Positions 17,529-25,696 of a stretch of DNA of 64,000 nucleotides are shown in pieces. The translations under genes and the position numbers were made by a program. The notes under the pieces were generated by a model, which did not search any database, was not told where the DNA came from, and was given only the letters and a program-made list of their open reading frames with translations. Origin of the DNA: Arthrobacter globiformis NBRC 12137. GTDB taxonomy: Bacteria > Actinomycetota > Actinomycetes > Actinomycetales > Micrococcaceae. The DNA lies in NCBI RefSeq assembly GCF_000238915.1, contig NZ_BAEG01000083.1, forward strand, positions 154,027 through 218,026, read 5' to 3'. The first letter of the stretch is position 1. The number at the start of each line of letters is the position of its first letter.

Positions 17529-17639
17529 GGTGACTACAAGTCTAGGCGGTGGGGCTGACACCGGATTCCGCCCTGTGGATAACCCGGTGCGGGCAGGTCC
17601 GCGGGGAGTTCCGGACGTCAGATCCAGCCGGAGGGAAAT

Positions 17640-18488
17640 CTAGTCGACAGAGCCCGACTCGAGGGCGGCACGCAGCTGGTGCACCGCCGTCGTTCCTCCC
17701 GCCATGAACCATTCCAGGCCGTTGACGTGGACGCTGCCGGCGACGCCGCCGGCGGCCGTCACGATCGCTTTCCCGGGAAGCCAGTCCCATTCGGGGCAGC
17801 TGTGCTGGAACCAGCAGCCAAGCTGCCCGTCAGCGACGCGGCCGAGGTCGCACGACCCGGACCCGAGCATCCGCAGCGTCGCGGCCGACGTCGCGGCGGC
17901 GTGCCACGGCATGGCGCACATCGGGTCGGAGAGCCAGCGCGGGTGGATATAGGTGGCGGCGCCGAGGTGGGACAGGTCGGCGGCGTTGCGGTTGGTACCG
18001 TCCTCCCTGAAGGTGGTGACGGGATCGCCGTTGAGGGTGGTGGCGCGTTGCTTGCCGCCGATCCAGAGTTTGTCCTCCTCCGGCTGGAATATGGCGCCGA
18101 GCAGCACATCGGATTCGTCCTTGAGGGCGATGGCGGAGCACCAGTAGGTGGAGCCCTGCAGGAAGTTGTAGGTGCCGTCCACCGGGTCGATGACCCAGGT
18201 CCGCCCGCTGCTGCCGCGCACCGCTGCGCCTTCTTCGCCCAGGACGCCGTCGTCCGGGCGGCAGCGCTGCAGCTGCTCCAGCACATACGCTTCGGCCGCA
18301 TGGTCTGCGGCGGTGACGACGTCGGAGATTGAGGTCTTGCGCTGGGCGTCCAGGCCGCCCTGCCGCATCAGCAGCGCCAGTTGCCCGGCCTCGCGGACCA
18401 GTTCGGCCGCCAGCTGATAGTCGTCGAGCTCGGGGCTCAGGTTGGTGGCGCTGTGTCTGCCCAGTTTGTGTTTGCCCAGTTCCGTCAC
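17640..18488 (-). CDS. Inositol-monophosphatase-family phosphatase
   Basis: A 282-residue Mg-dependent phosphatase of the IMPase superfamily. Metal-binding motifs are present: GEEGA (about 84-88), DPVDGTYNFL (about 102-111) and the C-terminal EWDWLPGKAIVTAAGG. In actinobacteria such genes are often histidinol-phosphatase (HisN) or inositol/3'-phosphoadenosine phosphatases. Sequence alone does not decide which. The GTG start at 18488 follows GGTGGGAA; a longer frame reaching 18596 would run across the divergent gene's start region. Confidence 0.8.
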   Translation of the reverse strand: MTELGKHKLGRHSATNLSPELDDYQLAAELVREAGQLALLMRQGGLDAQRKTSISDVVTAADHAAEAYVLEQLQRCRPDDGVLGEEGAAVRGSSGRTWVIDPVDGTYNFLQGSTYWCSAIALKDESDVLLGAIFQPEEDKLWIGGKQRATTLNGDPVTTFREDGTNRNAADLSHLGAATYIHPRWLSDPMCAMPWHAAATSAATLRMLGSGSCDLGRVADGQLGCWFQHSCPEWDWLPGKAIVTAAGGVAGSVHVNGLEWFMAGGTTAVHQLRAALESGSVD

Positions 18489-18577
18489 GGTTCCCACCCT
18501 ATCGGCGCCGGGCACGCGATGGACAGCAGAGGCGCGGTGCACAGCGGGCCTGGCGTGCTCGGGGCGATAATGGGCAC

Positions 18578-19222
18578 ATGGCCAAAACACCTGCACAGCG
18601 GATCAAGAAGCACGGCGCGAGGGCCGCAGTACCCCAGCACCACCTGCCCCCGGTGATCAACCCCGGCACGGACCGGACTCCCGCGAAGGCGCAGAACAAC
18701 GCCAGCCTGATTGTCATCGCCGGCGTGGTGGCCAGCCTCTTCCTGTTCTGGTACGTCCACCTGCTGACCCTGAACCAGCTCACCCAGCTGTCCGGCGGGC
18801 TGGCCATGCCCGATTCCCTGGTCGGCGGCTTCGACACCGGCTACGCCGAGCAGCTCCGCCGCGCCCTGGACGCCGACGGCCGCGGCCAGCTCAATTACGT
18901 CCACAAGACGGCGGGCACCCTGTTTCCGCTGATCTTCGGCTTCACCTGGCTGCTGCTGATCGGCACCAACGTGGCCCGGAAGGCGCTGCGCTGGGCGCTG
19001 TGGGCGCTGCCGCTGCTGTTCGTGGTGGTCCGGCTGTGGGGCAACGTCACCATTGATTCCATGATCGCGGCGGTAAACCTCGACGCCGGCCAGGTCGCCT
19101 TGGCGTCGGGCCTCACCGTGGCCGGCTGGGTACTGTTCGTGGCCAGCCTTATCGCCGGCGGCGCCGCCGTTCTCCTGGGGCGCCGGTCCTCGAAGAAACC
19201 GGCCGCGCAGCAGGAAGCCTAG
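18578..19222 (+). CDS. Hypothetical four-helix membrane protein
   Basis: A 214-residue protein with a basic, soluble N-terminus (AQRIKKHGARAAVPQHH) and four predicted transmembrane helices at roughly 50-70, 115-135, 142-160 and 180-203. A loop between helices 1 and 2 (PDSLVGGFDTGYAEQLRRALD) is probably extracellular. I do not recognise the family. It is divergent from the IMPase gene. Its TAG stop overlaps the stop codon of the convergent DUF998 gene within a single CTAG (19219-19222). Confidence 0.75.
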   Translation: MAKTPAQRIKKHGARAAVPQHHLPPVINPGTDRTPAKAQNNASLIVIAGVVASLFLFWYVHLLTLNQLTQLSGGLAMPDSLVGGFDTGYAEQLRRALDADGRGQLNYVHKTAGTLFPLIFGFTWLLLIGTNVARKALRWALWALPLLFVVVRLWGNVTIDSMIAAVNLDAGQVALASGLTVAGWVLFVASLIAGGAAVLLGRRSSKKPAAQQEA

Positions 19223-20001
19223 GCGCTCCGGGCAGCCCGGGCCCGGGCGAGCGCCCTGCGCACCTGCCGTTCCTGCCGGACGCGCTGGGCGATGACCAGG
19301 CCGGCGGTGGCGAGGCCGATGGTGATCGGATAGCCCATCAGCCGTTCCAGGGTTCCCGGCTCGGGGACGTCCAGGCCGGTGACGGCCGCCGTGACGAGCG
19401 CGGCCGCGGACACCCCGCCGGAGGCCAGAACGAACCAGCCCAGCGGCGACTGGCGGAACCACAAGGCGCCGAGCAGCAGCAGCGCCAGGGAGCCGGCGAT
19501 GAAGTACATCACGGCCCCGGCGTAGTGCCAGCCCGATTCCAGGTCCTCCGGGACCAGCCCCACAATGATCGTGCCTGTGCCTGCGGCACCGGTGAGGATC
19601 CGCGCCGCCACCGCCGAGTACCAGGGCACTTCACCGGAGTGGCTTGCCGCCACCCGCACGCCGGCCCGGGCAGCCACCCGCAGCAGCGCCGAGCTCAGCA
19701 GCAGCGCGCCCAGCAGCATGCCCAGGCCCTGCACCACGAAGGAGGAATTCATCAGTACGTGCAGAGGCGAACAGATGCTGCGGCCGTCAAAGACGCCGCA
19801 GCTCACGGCGCCCAGGTCGCTGATGAGGCCGGTCCGCCGGCTGTAGGGGTCGGGTCCGGCCCAGGCGCCGATGACCGCCGCCTCCGCCACGAAATACTGG
19901 ACAACGCTGAGCACCGCCCATGCCCCGATGTACTGCCGTGTGGAGGCGGTGTCTGGCAGGAACGTTGCCCGGGCGGAAGGGACTTGAGCTGCGGCGGCCA
20001 T
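19219..20001 (-). CDS. DUF998-type membrane protein
   Basis: A 260-residue integral membrane protein with about seven helices. The N-terminal helix with AVLSVVQYFVAEAAVIGAW, the loop SRRTGLISDLGAVSCG with a nearby SICSPLH cysteine, and the later TGTIIVGLVPED are characteristic of DUF998. The ATG at 20001 is the sensible start. The frame stays open upstream only because it reads antisense through the tRNA-Arg gene. Function unknown. Confidence 0.8.
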   Translation of the reverse strand: MAAAAQVPSARATFLPDTASTRQYIGAWAVLSVVQYFVAEAAVIGAWAGPDPYSRRTGLISDLGAVSCGVFDGRSICSPLHVLMNSSFVVQGLGMLLGALLLSSALLRVAARAGVRVAASHSGEVPWYSAVAARILTGAAGTGTIIVGLVPEDLESGWHYAGAVMYFIAGSLALLLLGALWFRQSPLGWFVLASGGVSAAALVTAAVTGLDVPEPGTLERLMGYPITIGLATAGLVIAQRVRQERQVRRALARARAARSA

Positions 20002-20088
20002 GCCAAGAGCGTAGTACGCGCCGTCACCTTGTATGCTTGTAAGCGTGCCCGAACGGGCCGGTCCAAAACCCGGCAGCGGCGGGCGCCC

Positions 20089-20161
20089 GCCCTCGTAGCT
20101 CAGTGGATAGAGCACGGCTCTCCTAAAGCCGGTGTCGTTGGTTCGATTCCAATCGAGGGCA
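20089..20161 (+). tRNA. tRNA-Arg (anticodon CCT)
   Basis: Acceptor GCCCTCG (20089-20095) pairs with CGAGGGC (20154-20160), with discriminator A at 20161. The D arm contains GCTCAGTGGATAGAGC. The anticodon stem CGGCT/AGCCG encloses the seven-base loop CTCCTAA, giving anticodon CCT. The T arm is GTTCGATTCC. No CCA is encoded. The next gene begins immediately downstream. Confidence 0.95.
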
Positions 20162-20162
20162 C

Positions 20163-20717
20163 TTGAATCTGCAGCACCCGTCCGGGCTCCGCGACTATCT
20201 GCTGGGCACAACGCCGGCTGATCCGGCATCCCCCGGCCGTGCCCAGGCAGGGCATTGGTCCGTGGAACGGACCCTGCTGGACCGGGCCGCCGGCACCCGC
20301 GGCACCTTCACCGGCGTCGTGATCTTTTCCCCCGACGGCGACGGCGGGCTCCACTTCCACGAGGAAGGGACCGTGGTCTGGCCCTCAGTGAAGTGGCCCG
20401 CCGGGGACTTGCCGGCAGAGCAAGGCGACACCTTCACCGGCCCGGCCACCCGCGACTATCTGCTCAGGCCCGCCGACACGCCGGACGCCATGGACATGCT
20501 GTTTCCCGACGGGCGCCCCTTCCACCGGATGAGCTTCTCGCCGGAGGCCAGCCAGGACCGGCACTGGTGCGATCCGGACACCTACCGCGTCACCTACGAG
20601 TGCCACGGCGAGAACGAGTTCAGCTACGTCTGGGATGTCACCGGCCCGCGCAAGGACCTGCTGCTGGAGTCAGTCCTGCGGCGGCTGCCAGAACCGCCGC
20701 GACCGCAGACGGGCTAG
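20163..20717 (+). CDS. DUF6314 family protein
   Basis: A 184-residue soluble protein resembling the DUF6314 family: WSVERTLLDRAAGTRGTFTG near residue 32, a YLLRPADTPDAMDMLFPDGRPFHRM stretch near 100, and a histidine/cysteine-bearing end, DRHWCDPDTYRVTYECHGENEFSYVWDVTGPRKD. The only reasonable start is TTG at 20163, one base after the tRNA-Arg discriminator, so tRNA 3' processing would leave an almost leaderless mRNA. Function unknown. It is followed after ten bases by the NUDIX gene. Confidence 0.7.
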   Translation: MNLQHPSGLRDYLLGTTPADPASPGRAQAGHWSVERTLLDRAAGTRGTFTGVVIFSPDGDGGLHFHEEGTVVWPSVKWPAGDLPAEQGDTFTGPATRDYLLRPADTPDAMDMLFPDGRPFHRMSFSPEASQDRHWCDPDTYRVTYECHGENEFSYVWDVTGPRKDLLLESVLRRLPEPPRPQTG

Positions 20718-20727
20718 GCTCGAAACC

Positions 20728-21132
20728 GTGAATCCGCGCATCATCGTTTCCGCCGTGTGTGTCTACGACGCCGCTGGCCGGCTCCTCACCGTCCGCAAGC
20801 GCGGTACGGACAAGTTCATGCATCCCGGCGGTAAGCCCGAACCCGGCGAGACCGCGGTGCAGGCCGCCGCGCGGGAGCTCCAGGAGGAAGTCGGCATCAT
20901 TGTCGATCCGCGGGAACTGACCCTCATGGGCGTCTGGCTGGCCGATGCCGCCAACGAGGCAGCCACGGAAATCGAAGCCACCGTCTTCACCGCGCCGGGG
21001 ACCTGGGTGGCCCACCCTTCCGCGGAGATCGCCGAGATCCGGTGGCTGGACCTCACGGCGGAACTGCCCGGGGACCTGGCACCGCTGCTCACGGACCACA
21101 TCCTTCCGGCGCTGGCGGAATCCGGGCGCTGA
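20728..21132 (+). CDS. NUDIX hydrolase
   Basis: A 134-residue NUDIX protein. The NUDIX box reads GGKPEPGE then TAVQAAARELQEEVGI (about residues 34-57), with all REUXEEXGU residues. The GTG start at 20728 fits the family N-terminus (RIIVSAVCVYDAAGRLLTVRKRG). The likely role is cleavage of a nucleoside diphosphate derivative, such as an oxidised nucleotide. The substrate is not evident. It is probably co-transcribed with the DUF6314 gene. Confidence 0.9.
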   Translation: MNPRIIVSAVCVYDAAGRLLTVRKRGTDKFMHPGGKPEPGETAVQAAARELQEEVGIIVDPRELTLMGVWLADAANEAATEIEATVFTAPGTWVAHPSAEIAEIRWLDLTAELPGDLAPLLTDHILPALAESGR

Positions 21133-21175
21133 CGCTTTGGGCGCTGACACGGCGCTCTGGCGCCCTGGCAACGAC

Positions 21176-23089
21176 TCAGTATTCCGGAACGGCTTCCTCT
21201 GCCACTGCCGTGGCCTCGGCGAACTGGGTCCGGTACAGCTCGGCATAGCGGCCATCCGCGGCCAGCAGCTCGGTATGGGTGCCGCGCTCCACAATTTGCC
21301 CGTCCTCCACCACAAGGATGGCGTCGGCCGCGCGGATCGTCGAGAGCCGGTGGGCAATAACGACGGCGGTGCGGCCTTCCAGCGCAGCGCCCAGCGCCGC
21401 CTGCACGGCGGCTTCGTTCGTGGAGTCCAGCGCGGCGGTCGCTTCGTCGAGGATGACCACGCGGGGCTGGGCGATCAGCAGCCGGGCGATGGTGAGCCGC
21501 TGCCGTTCCCCGCCGGAGAGCCGGTAGCCGCGCTCCCCCACCACGGTTTCCAGGCCATCGGGAAGGGACCGGATCATGGTTTCGAGCCGGGCCTGGCGCA
21601 GCACCGACCACATGTCCTCGTCGGTGGCCTCCGGGCGGGCCAGCCTGAGGTTGGAGGCGATGGTTTCGTGGAACAGGTGCCCGTCCTGGGTGACCATGCC
21701 CAGCGTGGCTCGGATGGAGTCGAAGGTCAGGTCGCGCACGTCCAGGCCGGAGGCCGGGCCGGTGCCGCCGAGGCGCACGGCGCCGGAGTCGACGTCGTAC
21801 AGCCGGGACAGCAACTGGGCCACGGTGGACTTGCCGGCGCCGGAGGAGCCCACCAGGGCGACGGTCTGCCCCGGTTCCACCCGGAAGCTGATACCGTGCA
21901 GCACCTCCTCGCCGCCGCGGGTGTCCAGCGTGGAGACCTCCTCCAGTGAGGCCAGCGAGACCTTGTCCGCCGAAGGGTAGGAGAACCGCACGTCGTCGAA
22001 CTCCACTGCCACGGGCCCGGGCGGGACTGCCAGCGCGCCGGGCTTTTCCTGGATGAGGGGCTTGAGGTCCAGGATTTCGAAGACCCGTTCAAAGCTGACC
22101 AGGGCGCTCATGATTTCCACGCGGGCGTTGGACAGCGCGGTGAGCGGCGCGTACAGCCGGGTAAGCAGCAGCGCCAACACCACGACGTCGCCCGGGGCGA
22201 GCTGACCGCCGATAGCCAGCCAGCCGCCCAGGCCGTAGACCAGGGCGAGGGCCAGGGCGGAGACGAGCGTCAGCGCCGTCACGAATGTGAACTGCAGCAT
22301 GGCCGTCCGCACACCGATGTCCCGGACCCGGCCGGCACGCAGCGCGAACTCGCGGGATTCGTCGTCGGGCCGTCCGAAAAGCTTCACCAGGGTGGCACCG
22401 GGGGCGGAGAAGCGCTCCGTCATCTGGGTGCCCATGGCCGCGTTGTGCTCGGCTGCCTCGCGCCGCAGGTCCGCCAGCCGGGAGCCCATCCGCCGGGCGG
22501 GGATGAGGAAGATCGGCAGCAGGATCATGGCCAGCACGGTGACCAGCCATGAGGTATTGAGCATCACCACGAGGGTGAGGATGAGGGCCACCACGTTGCT
22601 GACCACTCCGGACAGGGTTCCGGCGAAGGCGGACTGCGCGCCGATGACGTCGTTGTTGAGGCGGCTGACCAGCGCGCCGGTGCGGGTCCGGGTGAAGAAC
22701 GCGATGGGCATTCTCTGGACATGGTCGAACACCCTGGTGCGGAGATCCACGATGACGCCCTCGCCGATGGTGGAGGACAGCCAGCGGCTCACCATGCCCA
22801 GGGCTGCTTCGGCCACCGCCACGCCGGCGATCAGGGCCGCCAGCCGGATCACTTCGCCGGAATCGGCGCGGGCAACGATCGTGTTGACCACCTGGCCGGC
22901 GAGCACCGGCGTGGCCACCGCCAGGAAGGCCATGGCGACGGACACGGCCACGAACGCGATCAGCCTGCCGCGGTGCGGCCGGGCAAAGCCGAGAACGCGC
23001 TTGAGGGTCTCCTTGGAGAACGGCCGGGAGCCGCTCTTGGCCCGGGTGATGTTGTAAAGCGAGCGCCAGGCTACGCCGTCCATGCTCAT
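21176..23089 (-). CDS. ABC exporter, fused permease and ATPase
   Basis: A 637-residue half-transporter: six transmembrane helices in about 40-330 and an ATPase domain from about 375. Walker A is GSSGAGKST, the signature LSGGERQR, Walker B VVILDEATAALD and the H-loop AHRLSTIRAAD. This is the lipid/multidrug exporter architecture, and it probably acts as a homodimer. It overlaps the end of the ABC-F gene by four bases (23086-23089), so the two are coupled. The pair suggests drug or antibiotic tolerance, but the substrate cannot be told. Confidence 0.92.
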   Translation of the reverse strand: MSMDGVAWRSLYNITRAKSGSRPFSKETLKRVLGFARPHRGRLIAFVAVSVAMAFLAVATPVLAGQVVNTIVARADSGEVIRLAALIAGVAVAEAALGMVSRWLSSTIGEGVIVDLRTRVFDHVQRMPIAFFTRTRTGALVSRLNNDVIGAQSAFAGTLSGVVSNVVALILTLVVMLNTSWLVTVLAMILLPIFLIPARRMGSRLADLRREAAEHNAAMGTQMTERFSAPGATLVKLFGRPDDESREFALRAGRVRDIGVRTAMLQFTFVTALTLVSALALALVYGLGGWLAIGGQLAPGDVVVLALLLTRLYAPLTALSNARVEIMSALVSFERVFEILDLKPLIQEKPGALAVPPGPVAVEFDDVRFSYPSADKVSLASLEEVSTLDTRGGEEVLHGISFRVEPGQTVALVGSSGAGKSTVAQLLSRLYDVDSGAVRLGGTGPASGLDVRDLTFDSIRATLGMVTQDGHLFHETIASNLRLARPEATDEDMWSVLRQARLETMIRSLPDGLETVVGERGYRLSGGERQRLTIARLLIAQPRVVILDEATAALDSTNEAAVQAALGAALEGRTAVVIAHRLSTIRAADAILVVEDGQIVERGTHTELLAADGRYAELYRTQFAEATAVAEEAVPEY

Positions 23090-24750
23090 CTGTTCTGCTC
23101 CATCTTGCCTGCCGCCAGTTCGGTGACGACGCCGTTGTCCACGTTCCAGCGCACGTCCAGGCGGACGTTTTCCAGCAGCCGCCGGTCGTGGGTGACCAGC
23201 AGCAGGGCGCCGTCGTAGCTTTCCAATGCTTCTTCCAGTTGCTCGATGGCCGGGAGGTCCAGGTGGTTGGTGGGCTCGTCCAGGACCAGCAGGTTCACTC
23301 CCCGGGCCTGCAGCAGGGCCAGTGCGGCGCGGGTCCGCTCCCCCGGCGACAGCGAGTCCACCGTGCGCGCGGTGTGGTCGGCCTTGAGGCCGAACTTCGC
23401 CAGCAGCGTGCGGACCTCGGCGGACGTGTATTCCGTCAGGACTGCTTCGACGGCGTCAGCAAGCAACAGGTGCCCGGCCAGCAGCCCGCGGGCCTGGTCG
23501 ATCTCGCCGACGGCCACGGACACACCGCGGGAAGCGTCGCCGGAGTCCGGTTCCAGTGCCCCCAGCAGCAGCCGGAGCAGCGTCGACTTGCCGGCCCCGT
23601 TCGGCCCGGTGATGCCGATCCGCTCGCCGGCGTTCAGCTGCAGGTTCACCGGGCCCAGGGTGAAGCTGCCCTGCCGGACCACGGCATCGCGCAGCGTTGC
23701 CACCACAGAACTGGACCGCGGCGCCTGGCCGATAGTGAACTGCAGCTGCCACTCCTTGCGCGGTTCTTCCACCACGTCCAGGCGGGCGATGCGCGATTCC
23801 ATCTGCCGGACCTTCTGGGCCTGCTTCTCGGACGATTCGGTGCTGGCCGCGCGGCGGATCTTGTCGTTGTCGGGGCTTTTCCGCATCGCGTTCCGGACGC
23901 CCTGTGAGCTCCATTCCCGCTGGGTCCTGGCCCGGGACACCAGATCGGCCTTGGTCGCGGCGAATTCCTCGTACCGTTCGCGGGCGTGCCGGCGCGCGAC
24001 GGCCCGTTCCTCCAGGAAGGCCTCATAACCGCCGTCGTACACGGCCACCGAGTTCTGGGCGAGGTCCAGTTCCACGATGGAGGTCACGCAGCGGGCGAGG
24101 AACTCGCGGTCGTGGGAGACCAGCACCACGCCGCCGCGAAGGCCCTGCACGAACGCTTCCAGCTTGGTCAGGCCGTCCAGGTCCAGATCGTTGGTGGGCT
24201 CGTCCAGGAGCACGACGTCGAAGCGGCTCAGCAGCAGGGCGGCGAGCGCCACGCGCGCAGCCTGGCCGCCGGACAGCCCGGTCATTTCGGCGTCGGGACC
24301 GACGTCCAGGCCAAGGTCCGCGAGGACGGGGGCTATCCGTTCGTCCAGGTCCGCGGCACCTGAGGCCATCCACCGGTCAAAGGCCACCGAGTAGGCGTCG
24401 TCGGATCCGGGGGCTCCCGACCCCAGGGCCTCGGCCGTGGACTCCATCTCAGCGGTGGCTTGGGCGCAGCCGGTGCGGCGGGCGATGTAGGCGGCGACCG
24501 TTTCGCCGGCCTTGCGTTCGTGTTCCTGTGGGAGCCAGCCCACGAAGGCGTCGGCCGGCGCGAGGCTGACGGTGCCGTCCTGCGCCTGGTCCACGCCGGC
24601 AAGGAGCCGCAGCAGCGTGGACTTGCCGGCACCGTTGGCGCCGACCACGCCCACAACGTCCCCGGGAGCCACTGTGAGGGACAGCCCGGAGAAGAGGGTG
24701 CGGTGATCATGACCGCCCGAAAGGTCCTTCGCAACAAGGGTTGCAGTCAT
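23086..24750 (-). CDS. ABC-F family ATPase
   Basis: A 554-residue soluble protein with two ABC domains and no membrane helices. Walker A motifs are GANGAGKST (about 38-46) and GPNGAGKST (about 370). Signatures LSGGQAARVALA and LSPGERTRAALA are each followed by LDEPTN. The charged linker between domains (about 225-320) is the ribosome-contacting segment of the ABC-F class. Members protect ribosomes from antibiotics or modulate translation. The ATG at 24750 follows GAGAGGA; a TTG codon lies directly before it. A hairpin leader upstream suggests attenuation control. Confidence 0.9.
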   Translation of the reverse strand: MTATLVAKDLSGGHDHRTLFSGLSLTVAPGDVVGVVGANGAGKSTLLRLLAGVDQAQDGTVSLAPADAFVGWLPQEHERKAGETVAAYIARRTGCAQATAEMESTAEALGSGAPGSDDAYSVAFDRWMASGAADLDERIAPVLADLGLDVGPDAEMTGLSGGQAARVALAALLLSRFDVVLLDEPTNDLDLDGLTKLEAFVQGLRGGVVLVSHDREFLARCVTSIVELDLAQNSVAVYDGGYEAFLEERAVARRHARERYEEFAATKADLVSRARTQREWSSQGVRNAMRKSPDNDKIRRAASTESSEKQAQKVRQMESRIARLDVVEEPRKEWQLQFTIGQAPRSSSVVATLRDAVVRQGSFTLGPVNLQLNAGERIGITGPNGAGKSTLLRLLLGALEPDSGDASRGVSVAVGEIDQARGLLAGHLLLADAVEAVLTEYTSAEVRTLLAKFGLKADHTARTVDSLSPGERTRAALALLQARGVNLLVLDEPTNHLDLPAIEQLEEALESYDGALLLVTHDRRLLENVRLDVRWNVDNGVVTELAAGKMEQNR

Positions 24751-24806
24751 CAATCCATCCTCTCACCGCTGCCCGTTTTTACCCGAAAATTCAGGCGGGC
24801 ATGAAA

Positions 24807-24851
24807 GAACCCGCTGGTCCGGACTTGGGGGGTGTACGGACCAGCGGGTTC
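24807..24851 (-). promoter_or_regulatory. Hairpin in the ABC-F 5' leader (possible attenuator)
   Basis: Arms 24807-24821 and 24837-24851 are perfect 15-base reverse complements with a 15-base loop. On the minus-strand transcript the stem is followed by TTCTTTCATG. A second weaker stem can form between GCCCG (24796-24800 side) and CGGGC further downstream. The hairpin lies between the putative promoter and the ABC-F start, so it can work as a conditional terminator. Confidence 0.6.
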
Positions 24852-24859
24852 GACCATCT

Positions 24860-24888
24860 AGCATAGTTGAAGCGGCGCGCTACGTAAA
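24860..24888 (-). promoter_or_regulatory. Putative promoter of the ABC-F operon
   Basis: On the minus strand TTTACG (24883-24888) and TATGCT (24860-24865) are separated by 17 bases and match the housekeeping sigma consensus at 4/6 and 4/6. Transcription would begin around 24853, right at the leader hairpin. Inferred from sequence only. Confidence 0.5.
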
Positions 24889-24946
24889 ATCGAGGCCGGC
24901 GGGCCGCGTCTCCGCACCACCCCCGCCCGTCAGCAGAGAGCGTTCC

Positions 24947-25696
24947 ATGCCCCTATCCGCCAAGGCCTTCCAGCGCTGGCTGCACGGCGTCGCGCCGGAC
25001 GCCAGCGTTGCTGATGTGGCCAGGGCGTCCGGGGTCAAGCGCACCACCCTGGCCCAGCAGCTGGTCCGCGGCAAAGTGTCCGAGGCAACCGTTGTGGGGA
25101 TCAGCCGGGCCTTCAATATCAACCCGGTGGCAGCGCTGGGCTAGTTTGAGCCTTATCAGGATCTGGGACAACCGCCGGTCCCGCCGACACTGCAGGAACT
25201 GGTCAGCCAGATCGCCACGGCGGACCTGCTGCACGCCATCATTGCCCGCACCGAGATCATTGCCCGGACCGATCCGGACACCGGCACAGGCACTGGTCCG
25301 CCCGAACTTAGCCCGCCGCCGCACGCCACCTCCGTGAAGAACTGGGTGGACGCCATCGACGACGGCGAACTCCGCCACCGGGTCTCCGCCGCCACCGGCG
25401 TCGCCCCGCAAAACTACTCCGCCCAGCTGACCGCCAACCGGCTCGCCCCGGAACTGGCCGTCGCCACCTCCCGGGCCGCCGGCGTCGGACTCGCAGGCGG
25501 ACTCGTCGCCGCCGGGCTGGTGACCGAAGCCGAGGCCGGCTGGCCGCCCGGCGCACGGCAGGCGGCCCTCGACCTGCTGACCGACGGCGAACTGGCCGTT
25601 CTGGCCGGCGAGCGCCTCCACGCGCTCGGCAAGGCCCTGCGCCGGCAGGAACACGACCAACGACAAACCGAAACGATCTGGGAGAACCTCGGATGA
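24947..25696 (+). pseudogene. HTH protein copy 1, interrupted by an in-frame TAG
   Basis: This is a paralogue of the intact gene at 26463-27194. Codons 1-65 encode an HTH domain (FQRWLHGVAPDASVADVARA then SGVKRTTLAQQLVRGK). Codon 66 is TAG (25142-25144). The same frame then continues with clear similarity to copy 2 (LQELVSQIATADLLHAIIAR, then SVKNWVDAIDDGELRHR), through a second HTH-like repeat, to a TGA at 25694-25696. There is no other stop or frameshift. So it is either a very recent nonsense pseudogene, a read-through gene, or two separate products. A GTG near 25332 could restart translation but has no visible ribosome-binding site. The last codons overlap the membrane-protein gene. Confidence 0.75.

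Noticed and set aside
2912..17558. Very long plus-strand open frames opposite iolG/iolE, iolA, iolD, sucCD and pcrA
   Set aside because: They mirror codon positions of conserved minus-strand genes, have compositions dominated by Gly/Asp/His/Val repeats and show no family motifs; typical antisense shadows in GC-rich DNA.
20002..20229. N-terminal extension of the DUF998 protein
   Set aside because: The extra frame is the antisense reading of tRNA-Arg and its flank; the ATG at 20001 begins the membrane protein properly.
24761..24864. 33-codon upstream ORF across the ABC-F leader hairpin
   Set aside because: Its ATG lies inside the putative -10 box, so the transcript would start after it; kept as part of the attenuator finding but not called as a gene.
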